Below are positions 1 to 6,618 of a stretch of DNA of 15,847 bases, piece by piece. Position numbers and translations under genes: made by a program. The stretch is from positions 1-15,847 of the forward strand of contig JAFLDC010000022.1 of assembly GCA_017302775.1 (NCBI GenBank). The letters run 5' to 3'. The number at the start of each line of letters is the position of its first letter. The stretch's first letter is position 1. Origin of the DNA: Sphingomonadales bacterium (lineage in GTDB: Bacteria; Pseudomonadota; Alphaproteobacteria; Sphingomonadales; Sphingomonadaceae). Under the pieces are notes generated by a model, which was not told where the DNA came from, did not search any database, and worked only from the letters and a program-made list of their open reading frames with translations.

Positions 1-33
1 GGAATTCGCGTGCGCCTTCATGGTGGACGCGGT

Positions 34-123
34 GGACAGGTGGCCGAGTGGTTGAAGGCGCACGCCTGGAACGCGTGTATAGGGGCAACTCTATCGAGGG
101 TTCGAATCCCTCCCTGTCCGCCA
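34..123 (+). tRNA. tRNA-Ser (anticodon GGA), with encoded CCA
   Basis: The 7-bp acceptor stem GGACAGG (34-40) pairs with CCTGTCC (113-119), followed by discriminator G120 and an encoded CCA (121-123). The anticodon stem CACGC/GCGTG (61-65/73-77) closes a 7-base loop with anticodon GGA at 68-70. The T arm is GAGGG-TTCGAAT-CCCTC (96-112). The long variable arm (about 78-95) is typical of class II serine tRNAs. It reads UCC/UCU codons. Its 3' half is the likely attachment site of the element that starts directly downstream, because an integrase gene lies about 160 nt away. Confidence 0.97.
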
Positions 124-206
124 GATTACCCGAAATTTCTTTGAACGATCAGAGCTGGAAATCCTGCAACTAACTGATTCAGAAACGAAATAGATATCTA
201 CAAAAT

Positions 207-235
207 TTTACAACCATCACGAATTGTCATACAGT
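207..235 (+). promoter_or_regulatory. Candidate sigma-70 promoter of the integrase
   Basis: TTTACA (207-212) and TACAGT (230-235) match the -35 and -10 consensus at 5/6 and 4/6, separated by 17 bases, inside an AT-rich stretch (about 180-235). A palindrome TAGATATCTA (191-200) lies just upstream and could be an operator or an integrase arm site. Transcription would start near 242, leaving a leader of about 40 nt before the ATG at 285. Inference from consensus only. Confidence 0.35.
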
Positions 236-284
236 CTCACGGCTCATGTGGGGCCGAGTGTGGGGCCCGATGCGAGGGCCCCAA

Positions 285-1550
285 ATGGCTGTTGGAACAA
301 TCCGCGATCAGGCAACCAATCGGCTTTCCTCCCGATTCGTGGAGACTGTGACCAAACCCGGACGCTATGCCGATGGGGGAGGCCTGTATCTGTCCATCAG
401 CGACGGCGCGCGGGCCCGTTGGGTGCTGCTCTACATGGTCGACGGCAAGCGCCGCGAAATGGGCCTTGGTTCCGCGCGTGACGTCTCGTTGGCAGATGCC
501 CGTAGGCGCAGGGATTTCCATCGTGCAAAATTAGCCGAAGGCATCGACCCTTTGGCCGAACGGCAGGAGACCCTTGCCGCCGAGGAGGCGCGCCGCGCTG
601 CCGAGGCCAAGAAGCTTACCTTCAAGCAGGCTGCCGCCGACTATATCGACGCGAAAGAAGGCGGCTGGAAGAACCTCAAGCATCGCCAGCAGTGGCGGAA
701 CACCCTCGCCACCTACTGCGGGGGGCTTGATGACCTGCATTGCCATGTGGTCTCGGTTGCGGATGTTGAAGCGGTCTTACAACCAATCTGGCTTGAAAAG
801 CCAGAGACCGCCCGCCGGGTGCGGATGCGGATTGAAAACGTCTTGGCGTCGGCGCACGTCAAATGCCGAACCCAGCCGGAATGGCGGGGCTGGACCAATC
901 CAGCGATCCTGAAGGGTAACCTCGATCATCTTCTGCCCAAGAAGGCCAAGACGGAACGGAGTCATGCCTCCATGCCCTACACGGGCATTCCGGTTTTTGT
1001 TGCCGCGCTGCGCGAGCGCGAGGCGCTGTCAGCCCGCGCGCTGGAAATCTTGATCCTGACGGCGTGCCGCACGTCCGAAGTGACGGGGATGCGCTGGAAG
1101 GAAATCGATCTTGAAAAGGCAACCTGGGTGATTCCTGCCGAGCGGATGAAGAACGGGCTTCTGCATCGCGTTCCCCTTACCGAGCGCGCGCTCTCGATCC
1201 TCACGGACCTGAAAGGCAAGACCGGAAAGGGCGAGTTCGTCTTTGCAGCTCGGCGCGGCAATCTCTCATCGGCAGCGATGCACATGCTCCTTCAGAAGCG
1301 GATGAACCGCCCCGACGTGACCGTTCACGGGTTTCGTGCCTCGTTCAGGACATGGGCTGCCGAGCGAACGTCTGTGCCACGTGCCGTTGCCGAGCGCGCC
1401 CTCGCTCACGTCGTCGAAGGCGATGTGGAGCGCTCCTATCAGCGCAGCGACCATTTCGAGCAGCGCCGGGCGCTCATGGGCCTTTGGGAGGCATTCATTG
1501 ATCAGGTGCGGGGCGAGAAAGTGGTGGCTTTCTCGAAGGCAGCGTCGTGA
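285..1550 (+). CDS. Tyrosine recombinase/integrase, P4 type (DUF4102 arm domain)
   Basis: Site-specific recombinase expected to integrate and excise the element at tRNA-Ser. The 421-aa protein has an N-terminal arm-binding DUF4102 domain (about residues 10-100, with YADGGGLYL and GKRREMGLG), a core-binding helical domain (about 110-210) and the catalytic domain (about 235-405). Counted from the ATG at 285, the catalytic set is R262 (TACRTSE), K289, H348 and R351 (HGFR), H375 (LAH) and nucleophile Y385 (SYQRSD), so it looks intact. I prefer ATG 285 because GAGGG lies 7 nt upstream and the family usually begins near here. In-frame ATGs at 246 and 270 would add 13 or 5 residues but lack a clear ribosome site. 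Its stop overlaps the next gene's GTG. Confidence 0.95.
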   Translation: MAVGTIRDQATNRLSSRFVETVTKPGRYADGGGLYLSISDGARARWVLLYMVDGKRREMGLGSARDVSLADARRRRDFHRAKLAEGIDPLAERQETLAAEEARRAAEAKKLTFKQAAADYIDAKEGGWKNLKHRQQWRNTLATYCGGLDDLHCHVVSVADVEAVLQPIWLEKPETARRVRMRIENVLASAHVKCRTQPEWRGWTNPAILKGNLDHLLPKKAKTERSHASMPYTGIPVFVAALREREALSARALEILILTACRTSEVTGMRWKEIDLEKATWVIPAERMKNGLLHRVPLTERALSILTDLKGKTGKGEFVFAARRGNLSSAAMHMLLQKRMNRPDVTVHGFRASFRTWAAERTSVPRAVAERALAHVVEGDVERSYQRSDHFEQRRALMGLWEAFIDQVRGEKVVAFSKAAS

Positions 1551-2026
1551 GCCGACTGCCCTACCCTAAAGGCATGCGCTGTCTCGCTGCATCTATTGTT
1601 GTCCATTTCAAGCTTGGCGCCGCAGCGTCTGCAATTCCGCTTTCAGAACCAGTAATCAAGGTCATCGAACATCTCGGCCCACAAGCCGTTGTTCAGTGGC
1701 TGTTGGAGCACCAATCCAGCATCGTTGTTCGTGATCATGTGCCCTACGCAGGTCGAGGCAGAAAGACGCTCACGATACTGGATCAACACAGACACCTCGA
1801 CAAAGGAGGGCGCGTCCGAAGCGCAAAGGCTGGTCCCCGTGCAGATAGTTGGGTCAAGGCTATCGCGGCTTCGCGCGCCAACCTTGGGTGCGGACGTGAT
1901 CGGCTCGCAATTCTCCTACAAGAAATTGAGCGGCGCGAAGGCTTGCCGATCCGTGAGTTTGACAACGTGAAACACGCCATCCGCCGCGCCGAACATGAAT
2001 TAAAGCCGATATCCCCCCTCGGGTAA
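1547..2026 (+). CDS. Hypothetical protein, translationally coupled to integrase
   Basis: A 159-aa ORF starting with GTG in a GTGA overlap with the integrase stop, which suggests translational coupling; an in-frame ATG at 1574 is an alternative. I do not recognise the family. The sequence has a hydrophobic N-terminal third, a basic middle (PYAGRGRKTL, RVRSAKAGPRAD) and a C-terminal helical segment rich in R and E (LLQEIERREGLP through AIRRAEHELK). There are no obvious catalytic motifs, membrane segments or zinc ligands. Position between int and the HTH gene suggests an accessory role in element maintenance, but that is inference. Intact length and coupling argue that it is a real gene. Confidence 0.6.
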   Translation: MSRLPYPKGMRCLAASIVVHFKLGAAASAIPLSEPVIKVIEHLGPQAVVQWLLEHQSSIVVRDHVPYAGRGRKTLTILDQHRHLDKGGRVRSAKAGPRADSWVKAIAASRANLGCGRDRLAILLQEIERREGLPIREFDNVKHAIRRAEHELKPISPLG

Positions 2027-2080
2027 CGGCGACGCGCGCCCCCTATGGTCTGCAATAGTCAGATCACTAGGGAGAGCTTC

Positions 2081-2302
2081 ATGCACCTCGCAACCATCGA
2101 CCAGACGCTGGAAGTTGTCCCGGTGTCGGAGGCTACGCTCCACCGTCTTCTGCGCCGTGAGCCGCAGCTTTCCCGTCGCGTCATGGGGCGTAGGCTCGTC
2201 CTTCTTGACGCTCTGCTTTCCTACATTGCTGACGCCCCGACTGATCCCCGCCCGCTCCGGCATCCCGGCGCGTCCAAGGCCGGTTTGGAGCAAAAAGGCT
2301 AA
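2081..2302 (+). CDS. AlpA/excisionase-like helix-turn-helix protein
   Basis: A 73-aa protein starting at ATG 2081 with a good ribosome site (GGAGAG at 2071-2076). The segment VPVSEATLHRLLRREPQLSRRVMGRRLVLLDALLSYI has the pattern of AlpA/MerR-like HTH proteins and of excisionases: a short winged HTH whose second helix (SEATLHRLL) reads DNA, followed by a wing containing RVMGRRLVL. Such proteins direct excision or activate integrase transcription in P4-like elements. It ends 4 nt before the primase-polymerase ATG, so the two genes are probably co-transcribed. An upstream in-frame ATG at 2045 would add 12 residues and lacks a ribosome site. Family placement rests on pattern and context. Confidence 0.7.
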   Translation: MHLATIDQTLEVVPVSEATLHRLLRREPQLSRRVMGRRLVLLDALLSYIADAPTDPRPLRHPGASKAGLEQKG

Positions 2303-2306
2303 AGCG

Positions 2307-4700
2307 ATGACCATTACACAGAACTCTCAGCCAGCGAGCCCCGGCACTATAACACTCCCCACGCGCACCCGCTTGGCGATGACTTCGGGCGAAGTCCTGC
2401 ACCGTAAGGCCGAGAATGTGGTCCGTCGGGCAAACGCGGTGATGGCGGGGATCAATACGGGCGGTGCAATCGCCGTTCGGGTCCGCTCGGGGGACAAGAA
2501 ACCCGCCGATGCCGGTTGGAATAGACCGGGCTATGTCGCACCGCCCGCAGATCTCGCGAGCAGCAATGTCGGGCTGCGGTGCGGCGATTGTCCGGCAGGG
2601 TGCGTGACGGCGGTGGACGTCGACGTCGATGACCAAGCGACACTTGAAGCGGTTCTGAACGCGCTTGGCGGGCTCCTGAACGGCATGCCGCTCCGGCATC
2701 GCTCCAACAGCGTCAGGGTTTTGCTGCTGGCGCTTGCCTCGGCGGGGACGAGCAAGGTCATCTGGAAGCTGGCCAACGGAGGCAAACTCGAATTGCTCGC
2801 GAACGGCCAGCAGGCGGTCGTGCATGGCAAACACCCTTCCGGCACGGTTCTTCAGTGGACTTGGCCGGATGAGAGCGAGCATGACGAGCCGCCCCCGGTT
2901 AATACGCTGCCGATGATCGCGCCCCAACAAATAGAGGATGCGCTTGTCGCGGCGGGTATCGCGTTCACGGGCGGGGTGTCGAAGGCGGCAGTGCCGTCCG
3001 GCGGGGCTGTGCAGGTCCAGTCTCCTGTTACCGCGAACACCGCCTCCAAGCCGGTCAAGCAGTCTTCCCCCATTCGTGAGGCGGAAATCCAGTGGATTGT
3101 TGACGAGGTTGCTGCCCGCGATCCCAACCACTTTGCCGACCATGATGGCGCGTTCAAGGGCTCCATGGCTATCGCGGGAATGGTCAAGCGCGGCCAGATC
3201 GATGAGCCCGCTGCCCGTCGCCAGATCGAAAGACTCTATGACAAGTATCGCATCTACAAAATTGAAGGGAGCGAGGGCGAGACGCCGGACCTGATCAATC
3301 AGGCTATCCGTGACGCCCGGGGTGATTGCGGGTTCGGCGCGCTCGCCGCGCCGCTTCTCGACAACTGCCGCCAGATGCCGCATGGCTGGCAGGCCCTTGC
3401 GGAGGCAGCATGGGTTGCCGCTAAAAACCCGACCAGCCAACTCAATCCGAATGGCGTGGCCGGTGGCCAGCCCGCGCCCAACTCTGCGTTTGTTGGCGGC
3501 GGTTCCTCGAATGCGATTGCACCTTGGGTTCCTGCACGTCCCGCCAACTGGCAGGACGCCATCGCAGTCGCCAAAGGCGCAGAACTCATGCTCGGGGGTA
3601 TCCTGATTAGGGGTAAGGCAACTTCGGTTGCGGCCAAGAGCGGCATCGGCAAGACGCATTTCGCTATGCTGATGCTGGCGCAGCTTGCCGGTGACAAGGA
3701 CCTCATGGGTCTCGATGACCCGGCGAATCCGCGTCAGCCGGCGGATGCTCTGCGCGTCTTCGGGCTCTTTCTTGAGGAAGAGCTTTCGCTGTTGGGCATC
3801 AAGGCCAAGGCGCTCGCTCAGCATTATGGCGTGACCATCGACCCGGATCGCGTCAGCTTCTGCGGCATGGAATGTGCCGAAGGGCTGAAGTTCTGGTCCG
3901 ATGGCCCGAATGGTCGCCCGATGATCGACGAGGGGGGCTTCCTTGGCATCGACGAGCTGGCCTCGGCTCATGACGTGCTGATCATCGATGCGCTTGGCCT
4001 CGTGCTTGAGAACTCGACCGGCACGAACGACAGCACTGTGGCCGCGACCACGATGAAGCGGCTGAACAAGATCGCCTCGAAGCACAACTGCGCCATCCTG
4101 CTGGTGATGCACGAGCGCAAGGCCAAGGCTGGCCCGGATGGTCGCGACGCTGACAACGTCACCGGTGTAGCCCAGTGGATCAGCCACGGGCGTGGCAACT
4201 ACACGCTCTCGGAGATGGATTCGGCCACGGCGAAGAATTTCGGCATCGATCCTGACGACGCCTATCGCTACCTCTCGGCGAAGTCGTCCAAGCCGAACCA
4301 TGCAGCCAAGGCAGAAGCGATCTGGTTCAAGAAAGTCGGCGTCACCGTCTCCGGCGAGAAGCATCCCGTTATGGTTCTAGAGCGCTGGAAGCCACCCAGC
4401 GTTACCGCGAAGGCGGCTGGCCTTGCGACTAATGCACAGGCCATCGCCCTGAAGGTGATCGACGATGCTGAGAAGGCGGGCGCACCGCTCTACACCGCCA
4501 GCGTTAAACAGGCTCAGAATAGCGGATACCCCACCTATGCCATCGGCGAGGTAGCGAAAGCGCTGCGTGCAACCGACCCGAATGCCACCCAAGGCTACGC
4601 GGAGAAAACCGCCGAAGCGGCCATCCTCGAACTGGAGAAGCAGGGGAAGATCGTCCGTAAGAAGGGCTCCAACCGTCGGATGGTCTGGTCCGTTGTGTAA
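2307..4700 (+). CDS. Primase-polymerase/RecA-like ATPase fusion (element replication protein)
   Basis: A 797-aa protein. Residues about 40-225 match the bifunctional primase-polymerase (prim-pol) domain: the metal-binding DxD motif lies in TAVDVDVDD (D104, D106), and LANGQQAVVHGKHPSG (H173, H176) resembles the family's conserved strand after the active site. A linker (about 225-410, rich in A, P and G) leads to a RecA/RepA-like (AAA_25) ATPase: Walker A KSGIGKTHF (444-452, K449 T450), Walker B DVLIIDALG (D561) and a following strand AILLVMHERK. The C-terminal 100 residues look like a winged helix (LELEKQGKIVRKKG). Such fusions prime and unwind element DNA. ATG 2307 is chosen because it follows AAAAAGG and sits 4 nt after the HTH gene; the ORF is open further upstream only as overlap. 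Confidence 0.88.
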   Translation: MTITQNSQPASPGTITLPTRTRLAMTSGEVLHRKAENVVRRANAVMAGINTGGAIAVRVRSGDKKPADAGWNRPGYVAPPADLASSNVGLRCGDCPAGCVTAVDVDVDDQATLEAVLNALGGLLNGMPLRHRSNSVRVLLLALASAGTSKVIWKLANGGKLELLANGQQAVVHGKHPSGTVLQWTWPDESEHDEPPPVNTLPMIAPQQIEDALVAAGIAFTGGVSKAAVPSGGAVQVQSPVTANTASKPVKQSSPIREAEIQWIVDEVAARDPNHFADHDGAFKGSMAIAGMVKRGQIDEPAARRQIERLYDKYRIYKIEGSEGETPDLINQAIRDARGDCGFGALAAPLLDNCRQMPHGWQALAEAAWVAAKNPTSQLNPNGVAGGQPAPNSAFVGGGSSNAIAPWVPARPANWQDAIAVAKGAELMLGGILIRGKATSVAAKSGIGKTHFAMLMLAQLAGDKDLMGLDDPANPRQPADALRVFGLFLEEELSLLGIKAKALAQHYGVTIDPDRVSFCGMECAEGLKFWSDGPNGRPMIDEGGFLGIDELASAHDVLIIDALGLVLENSTGTNDSTVAATTMKRLNKIASKHNCAILLVMHERKAKAGPDGRDADNVTGVAQWISHGRGNYTLSEMDSATAKNFGIDPDDAYRYLSAKSSKPNHAAKAEAIWFKKVGVTVSGEKHPVMVLERWKPPSVTAKAAGLATNAQAIALKVIDDAEKAGAPLYTASVKQAQNSGYPTYAIGEVAKALRATDPNATQGYAEKTAEAAILELEKQGKIVRKKGSNRRMVWSVV

Positions 4701-4739
4701 GCAGCGAAACAATCCGATGCGGGGGTATGCAGGGGGGCG

Positions 4740-4756
4740 ACATGGGTGCCCCATGT
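4740..4756. repeat. Perfect 7-bp inverted repeat, 3-nt loop
   Basis: ACATGGG (4740-4746) pairs perfectly with CCCATGT (4750-4756) around the loop TGC. No T tract follows, so it is not a standard intrinsic terminator. It is the first of the hairpins after the primase-polymerase gene. Confidence 0.8.
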
Positions 4757-4778
4757 ATCCGCTGAATCCCACTCCGCT

Positions 4779-4807
4779 CCCCTTGCAGCATCATATGCTG
4801 CAGGGGG
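4779..4807. repeat. 13-bp hairpin with 3-nt loop
   Basis: 4779-4791 pairs with 4795-4807 around the loop CAT; all 13 pairs form, one of them a G-T/U wobble (4783/4803). The core is TGCAGCAT-CAT-ATGCTGCA. The stem is strong but followed by GTGTGGGGG rather than T residues, which argues against an intrinsic terminator and for a cruciform, protein site or RNA structure. Confidence 0.85.
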
Positions 4808-4854
4808 TGTGGGGGATGATGTGCTGTGTTGAAAGCACGAGTGCAGGCGAGCAC

Positions 4855-4868
4855 ATGCGGCACCGCAT
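4855..4868. repeat. Perfect palindrome ATGCGG-CA-CCGCAT
   Basis: Six-base arms (4855-4860 and 4863-4868) flank two bases. It lies directly after a smaller inverted repeat GTGC-N6-GCAC (4841-4854) and about 70 nt before the next start codon, so it could be an operator for the downstream cargo gene or part of the presumed origin. Confidence 0.6.
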
Positions 4869-4937
4869 CCCCGCCCCTTGCTCGACCGAATCGCTCTTCT
4901 CTCGATGCGGCGGCGCAACACTACGGGGGTGAAACAC

Positions 4938-5600
4938 ATGCAGATGCTGAACCGCGCCGCGCTTGCCATCAGGATTGAAGGGGATGATTTCCCCAGCGCG
5001 CTTCCCGCGCTCGACGATGCGCTGCTGCACGCCGCGCACCGATGCGGATTCTGGTTCGATGATGAGCGTCAGCGTCCGGCTGCGCTGGTGGACGGAGTGC
5101 CGATTGCCCTGCCCGAACCGCGCCGCGATGGGGAATGCAGCCTAGCCGTTCACCGCTCGACACGCGAGGCGGTCGCCACATTCAGGCAGCAAGTGATTGA
5201 AGCGCTCGCACCGTCGCCGGGCGTCAGTTCGCGGCGGATGGCACAATATCTCGATCTGCTGGCCCGGCAGGCGGGAGGGGGCAACGTGGATGATGCCACC
5301 GGGCCGCTCAGGGAGGCCAAGGAGTCCGGCGCGCTCGCTTTGGCATGGAGGCTGGCCGAAATCCCGGACGCCCGTCAGCGGCCTTCCCTGAGTCATCTGG
5401 AACGCTCGTTCGCGGCATGGATTGTCGGACAGGTGCCGGATGGCTTCGGGACGGTCATCGTTCGGGAGCGGCAGGCGCGGATTGATATTGAGCGCATCGC
5501 CGGAGAAGAGGTGCAGCTTCGCGCCATCCGCAAGCTGGCCGAATGGCACGGTTTCCGGCGCATTCACGCGCCGAGGGCAAGGCTGCTGATCAGGCCTTGA
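4938..5600 (+). CDS. Hypothetical cargo protein, 220 aa
   Basis: The start chosen is ATG 4938, preceded by GGGGGTG about 6 nt upstream; a TTG at 4878 in frame would add 20 residues but runs into the palindrome region. I do not recognise the family. The N-terminal part has an acidic/aromatic patch (GFWFDDERQ) followed by a short beta-like segment (ALVDGVPIALPEP). The middle is helical (TFRQQVIEAL, MAQYLDLLARQ), and the C-terminus is basic (RRIHAPRARLLIRP), compatible with nucleic-acid binding. No signal peptide or membrane span is visible. It follows the replication gene after the hairpin stretch and so may act in element replication or control, which is inference. Confidence 0.65.
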   Translation: MQMLNRAALAIRIEGDDFPSALPALDDALLHAAHRCGFWFDDERQRPAALVDGVPIALPEPRRDGECSLAVHRSTREAVATFRQQVIEALAPSPGVSSRRMAQYLDLLARQAGGGNVDDATGPLREAKESGALALAWRLAEIPDARQRPSLSHLERSFAAWIVGQVPDGFGTVIVRERQARIDIERIAGEEVQLRAIRKLAEWHGFRRIHAPRARLLIRP

Positions 5601-5665
5601 GCAGAAATTCAGATCAGGCAAACTGGCCGGAACCATAAACTACGGAATTCAGTTGCGAGGGTTCC

Positions 5666-6388
5666 TTGCAGGATCGTTATGCGGCAGACATCGGCGACTA
5701 TGTGAAGCTGGCAATTCTCCGTCGTCTTGGGATCGGGCGTGAGCTGGGTGTTCTTTGGTGGCTATATCCCGATGAAGCCCACAATGCCGACGGTAAGCAT
5801 ATTTCGTATCTGGCCAAGCCGGAGTCGTGGCGTAGCCGTGATCCTCACCTCTTCGATGCGCTCAAGCTGATAGTTGAAGAGAAACGGCGGAATGTAGCTG
5901 CGCTGGAAGCCGCACAGTTATTTCCTCAAGCCAAGTTTTTCAGTGAGATTATTCCGACGCTTGGCAGCAAGGGCGAAAGGCACGCGGCTCGGGCCGCTTG
6001 GTTCGCAAGAGCATTGGATGCCGTTTCAGCCTGCGATCTTGTCTTCCTTGACCCTGACAATGGGCTTGAGACAAAGAACTTCGACCCCGGTGCCTCCAAA
6101 GCAGGAAAAAGTGTCGCGCTGGATGAGATTTGCGCGCTTCGGCGGTCAGGGCGGACAATCGTCGTCTATCACCACCAAACCCGGATGAAGGGCGGGCATA
6201 TTGCCGAGTTGTCGCATTGGGGTAAAAAGATCGCCGATCTCGGCTTCACGGTGGACGCCTTGCGAGCATCTGCCTTCTCAGCGCGCGCATTCTTCATCCT
6301 CGACGCTTCCCAAGGCATGAGGTTAAATGCCGAGATATTGGCGGATGAATGGGGTAGCAAGCTCACTTGGCATCAGGGCGTAGGATGA
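5666..6388 (+). CDS. Conserved uncharacterised cargo protein with DPDNG motif
   Basis: A 240-aa protein starting at TTG 5666, with GCGAGG 5 nt upstream. The N-terminus (QDRYAADIGDYVKLAILR) fits a family I remember as starting MQNRYxGDIGDFxK in many bacterial islands, without an assigned function. Visible motifs are WWLYPDE (31-37), DLVFLDPDNGLE (124-135) and RTIVVYHHQTR (163-173). A strand ending in DPDNG resembles motif IV (DPPY) of SAM-dependent methyltransferases, and the D..K..LLR start recalls RlmJ-type enzymes, but I see no clear glycine-rich SAM motif I. A nuclease or other Rossmann-like enzyme is equally possible. As the last gene of the element it is a candidate host-benefit or defence cargo gene (inference). 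Confidence 0.75.
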   Translation: MQDRYAADIGDYVKLAILRRLGIGRELGVLWWLYPDEAHNADGKHISYLAKPESWRSRDPHLFDALKLIVEEKRRNVAALEAAQLFPQAKFFSEIIPTLGSKGERHAARAAWFARALDAVSACDLVFLDPDNGLETKNFDPGASKAGKSVALDEICALRRSGRTIVVYHHQTRMKGGHIAELSHWGKKIADLGFTVDALRASAFSARAFFILDASQGMRLNAEILADEWGSKLTWHQGVG

Positions 6389-6618
6389 GACGAGAGCCGC
6401 GCGTCTAGTTGGCAGCTTCGCGCCGCAATTGTGGTCGCTCGCGATACAAAAGCGGTAGACCAAAACCGGACGTTCCAAGCGTCCAGAAAACCAAGGGCGA
6501 TTCAGCCATTCATCCCTGCGATTTTCAATTGTGAATTCGCAATTCATTCGTTCTCGAATTTGGCGAGGTTCGCCTCTGGGCTTGCGGCTATCGCGAGCGA
6601 TGATGCGAGGATCGAACT
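6389..6618. other. Intergenic junction between element and respiratory locus
   Basis: No gene is seen in these 230 bases. A short inverted repeat GGACG-N7-CGTCC (6468-6484) lies in the middle and the Fnr-like palindrome at 6528-6543. The right end of the element must lie here or have decayed; I searched by eye for the tRNA T-arm and acceptor sequence and found no convincing copy. Confidence 0.5.
6528..6543 (+). promoter_or_regulatory. Fnr-like palindrome ATTGTGAATTCGCAAT
   Basis: TTGTG (6529-6533), AATT, CGCAA (6538-6542), flanked by A and T, giving the 14-bp Fnr spacing (TTGNN-N4-NNCAA). It lies 76 nt upstream of the flavoprotein start at 6619. It matches three other copies in this window, all before respiratory genes. 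It is probably bound by the Crp/Fnr protein encoded at 7750-8454. Confidence 0.7.

Larger units (their letters stand above)
4701..4937. other. Hairpin-rich non-coding stretch, candidate replication origin
   Basis: No convincing gene lies in these 237 bases. They hold at least five inverted repeats in 130 nt: 4740-4756, 4779-4807, 4821-4838, 4841-4854 and 4855-4868. The strongest is listed separately. ATGCGG recurs near 4717, 4855 and 4904. Position directly after a primase-helicase gene, as with other primase-dependent elements, makes an origin or single-strand initiation site plausible. A structured RNA or attenuator before the next gene is the alternative. Confidence 0.45.
124..6500. mobile_element. 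Integrated element at tRNA-Ser (satellite/P4-like layout)
   Basis: The segment between the tRNA 3' end and the respiratory locus contains, all on the plus strand, a tyrosine recombinase, a coupled orphan, an AlpA/Xis-like HTH protein, a primase-polymerase/ATPase fusion, a hairpin-rich non-coding stretch and two unknown cargo genes. This int-xis-primase order is known from P4-like satellites and small integrative elements. No capsid, portal, terminase or conjugation genes are visible. The left junction is the tRNA. The right junction is inferred to lie between the end of the last cargo gene (6388) and the regulatory palindrome at 6528; I found no repeat of the tRNA 3' end there, so the exact end and current mobility are uncertain. 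Confidence 0.75.

Noticed and set aside
2181..4364. Very long antisense ORF (727 aa) opposite the primase-polymerase gene
   Set aside because: It mirrors the plus-strand gene in a GC-rich codon context, has no recognisable domain and no ribosome site; the plus strand carries clear DxD and Walker motifs.
5652..5665. GCGAGGGTTCC as a remnant of the tRNA T arm (attR)
   Set aside because: Only about nine bases match the tRNA 3' region, and the stretch is explained by the ribosome site of the next gene.
6562..6580. GAGGTTCGCCTC near the flavoprotein as attR or terminator
   Set aside because: Short chance resemblance to the T loop, without acceptor-stem sequence and without a T tract; it also lies inside the native promoter region.
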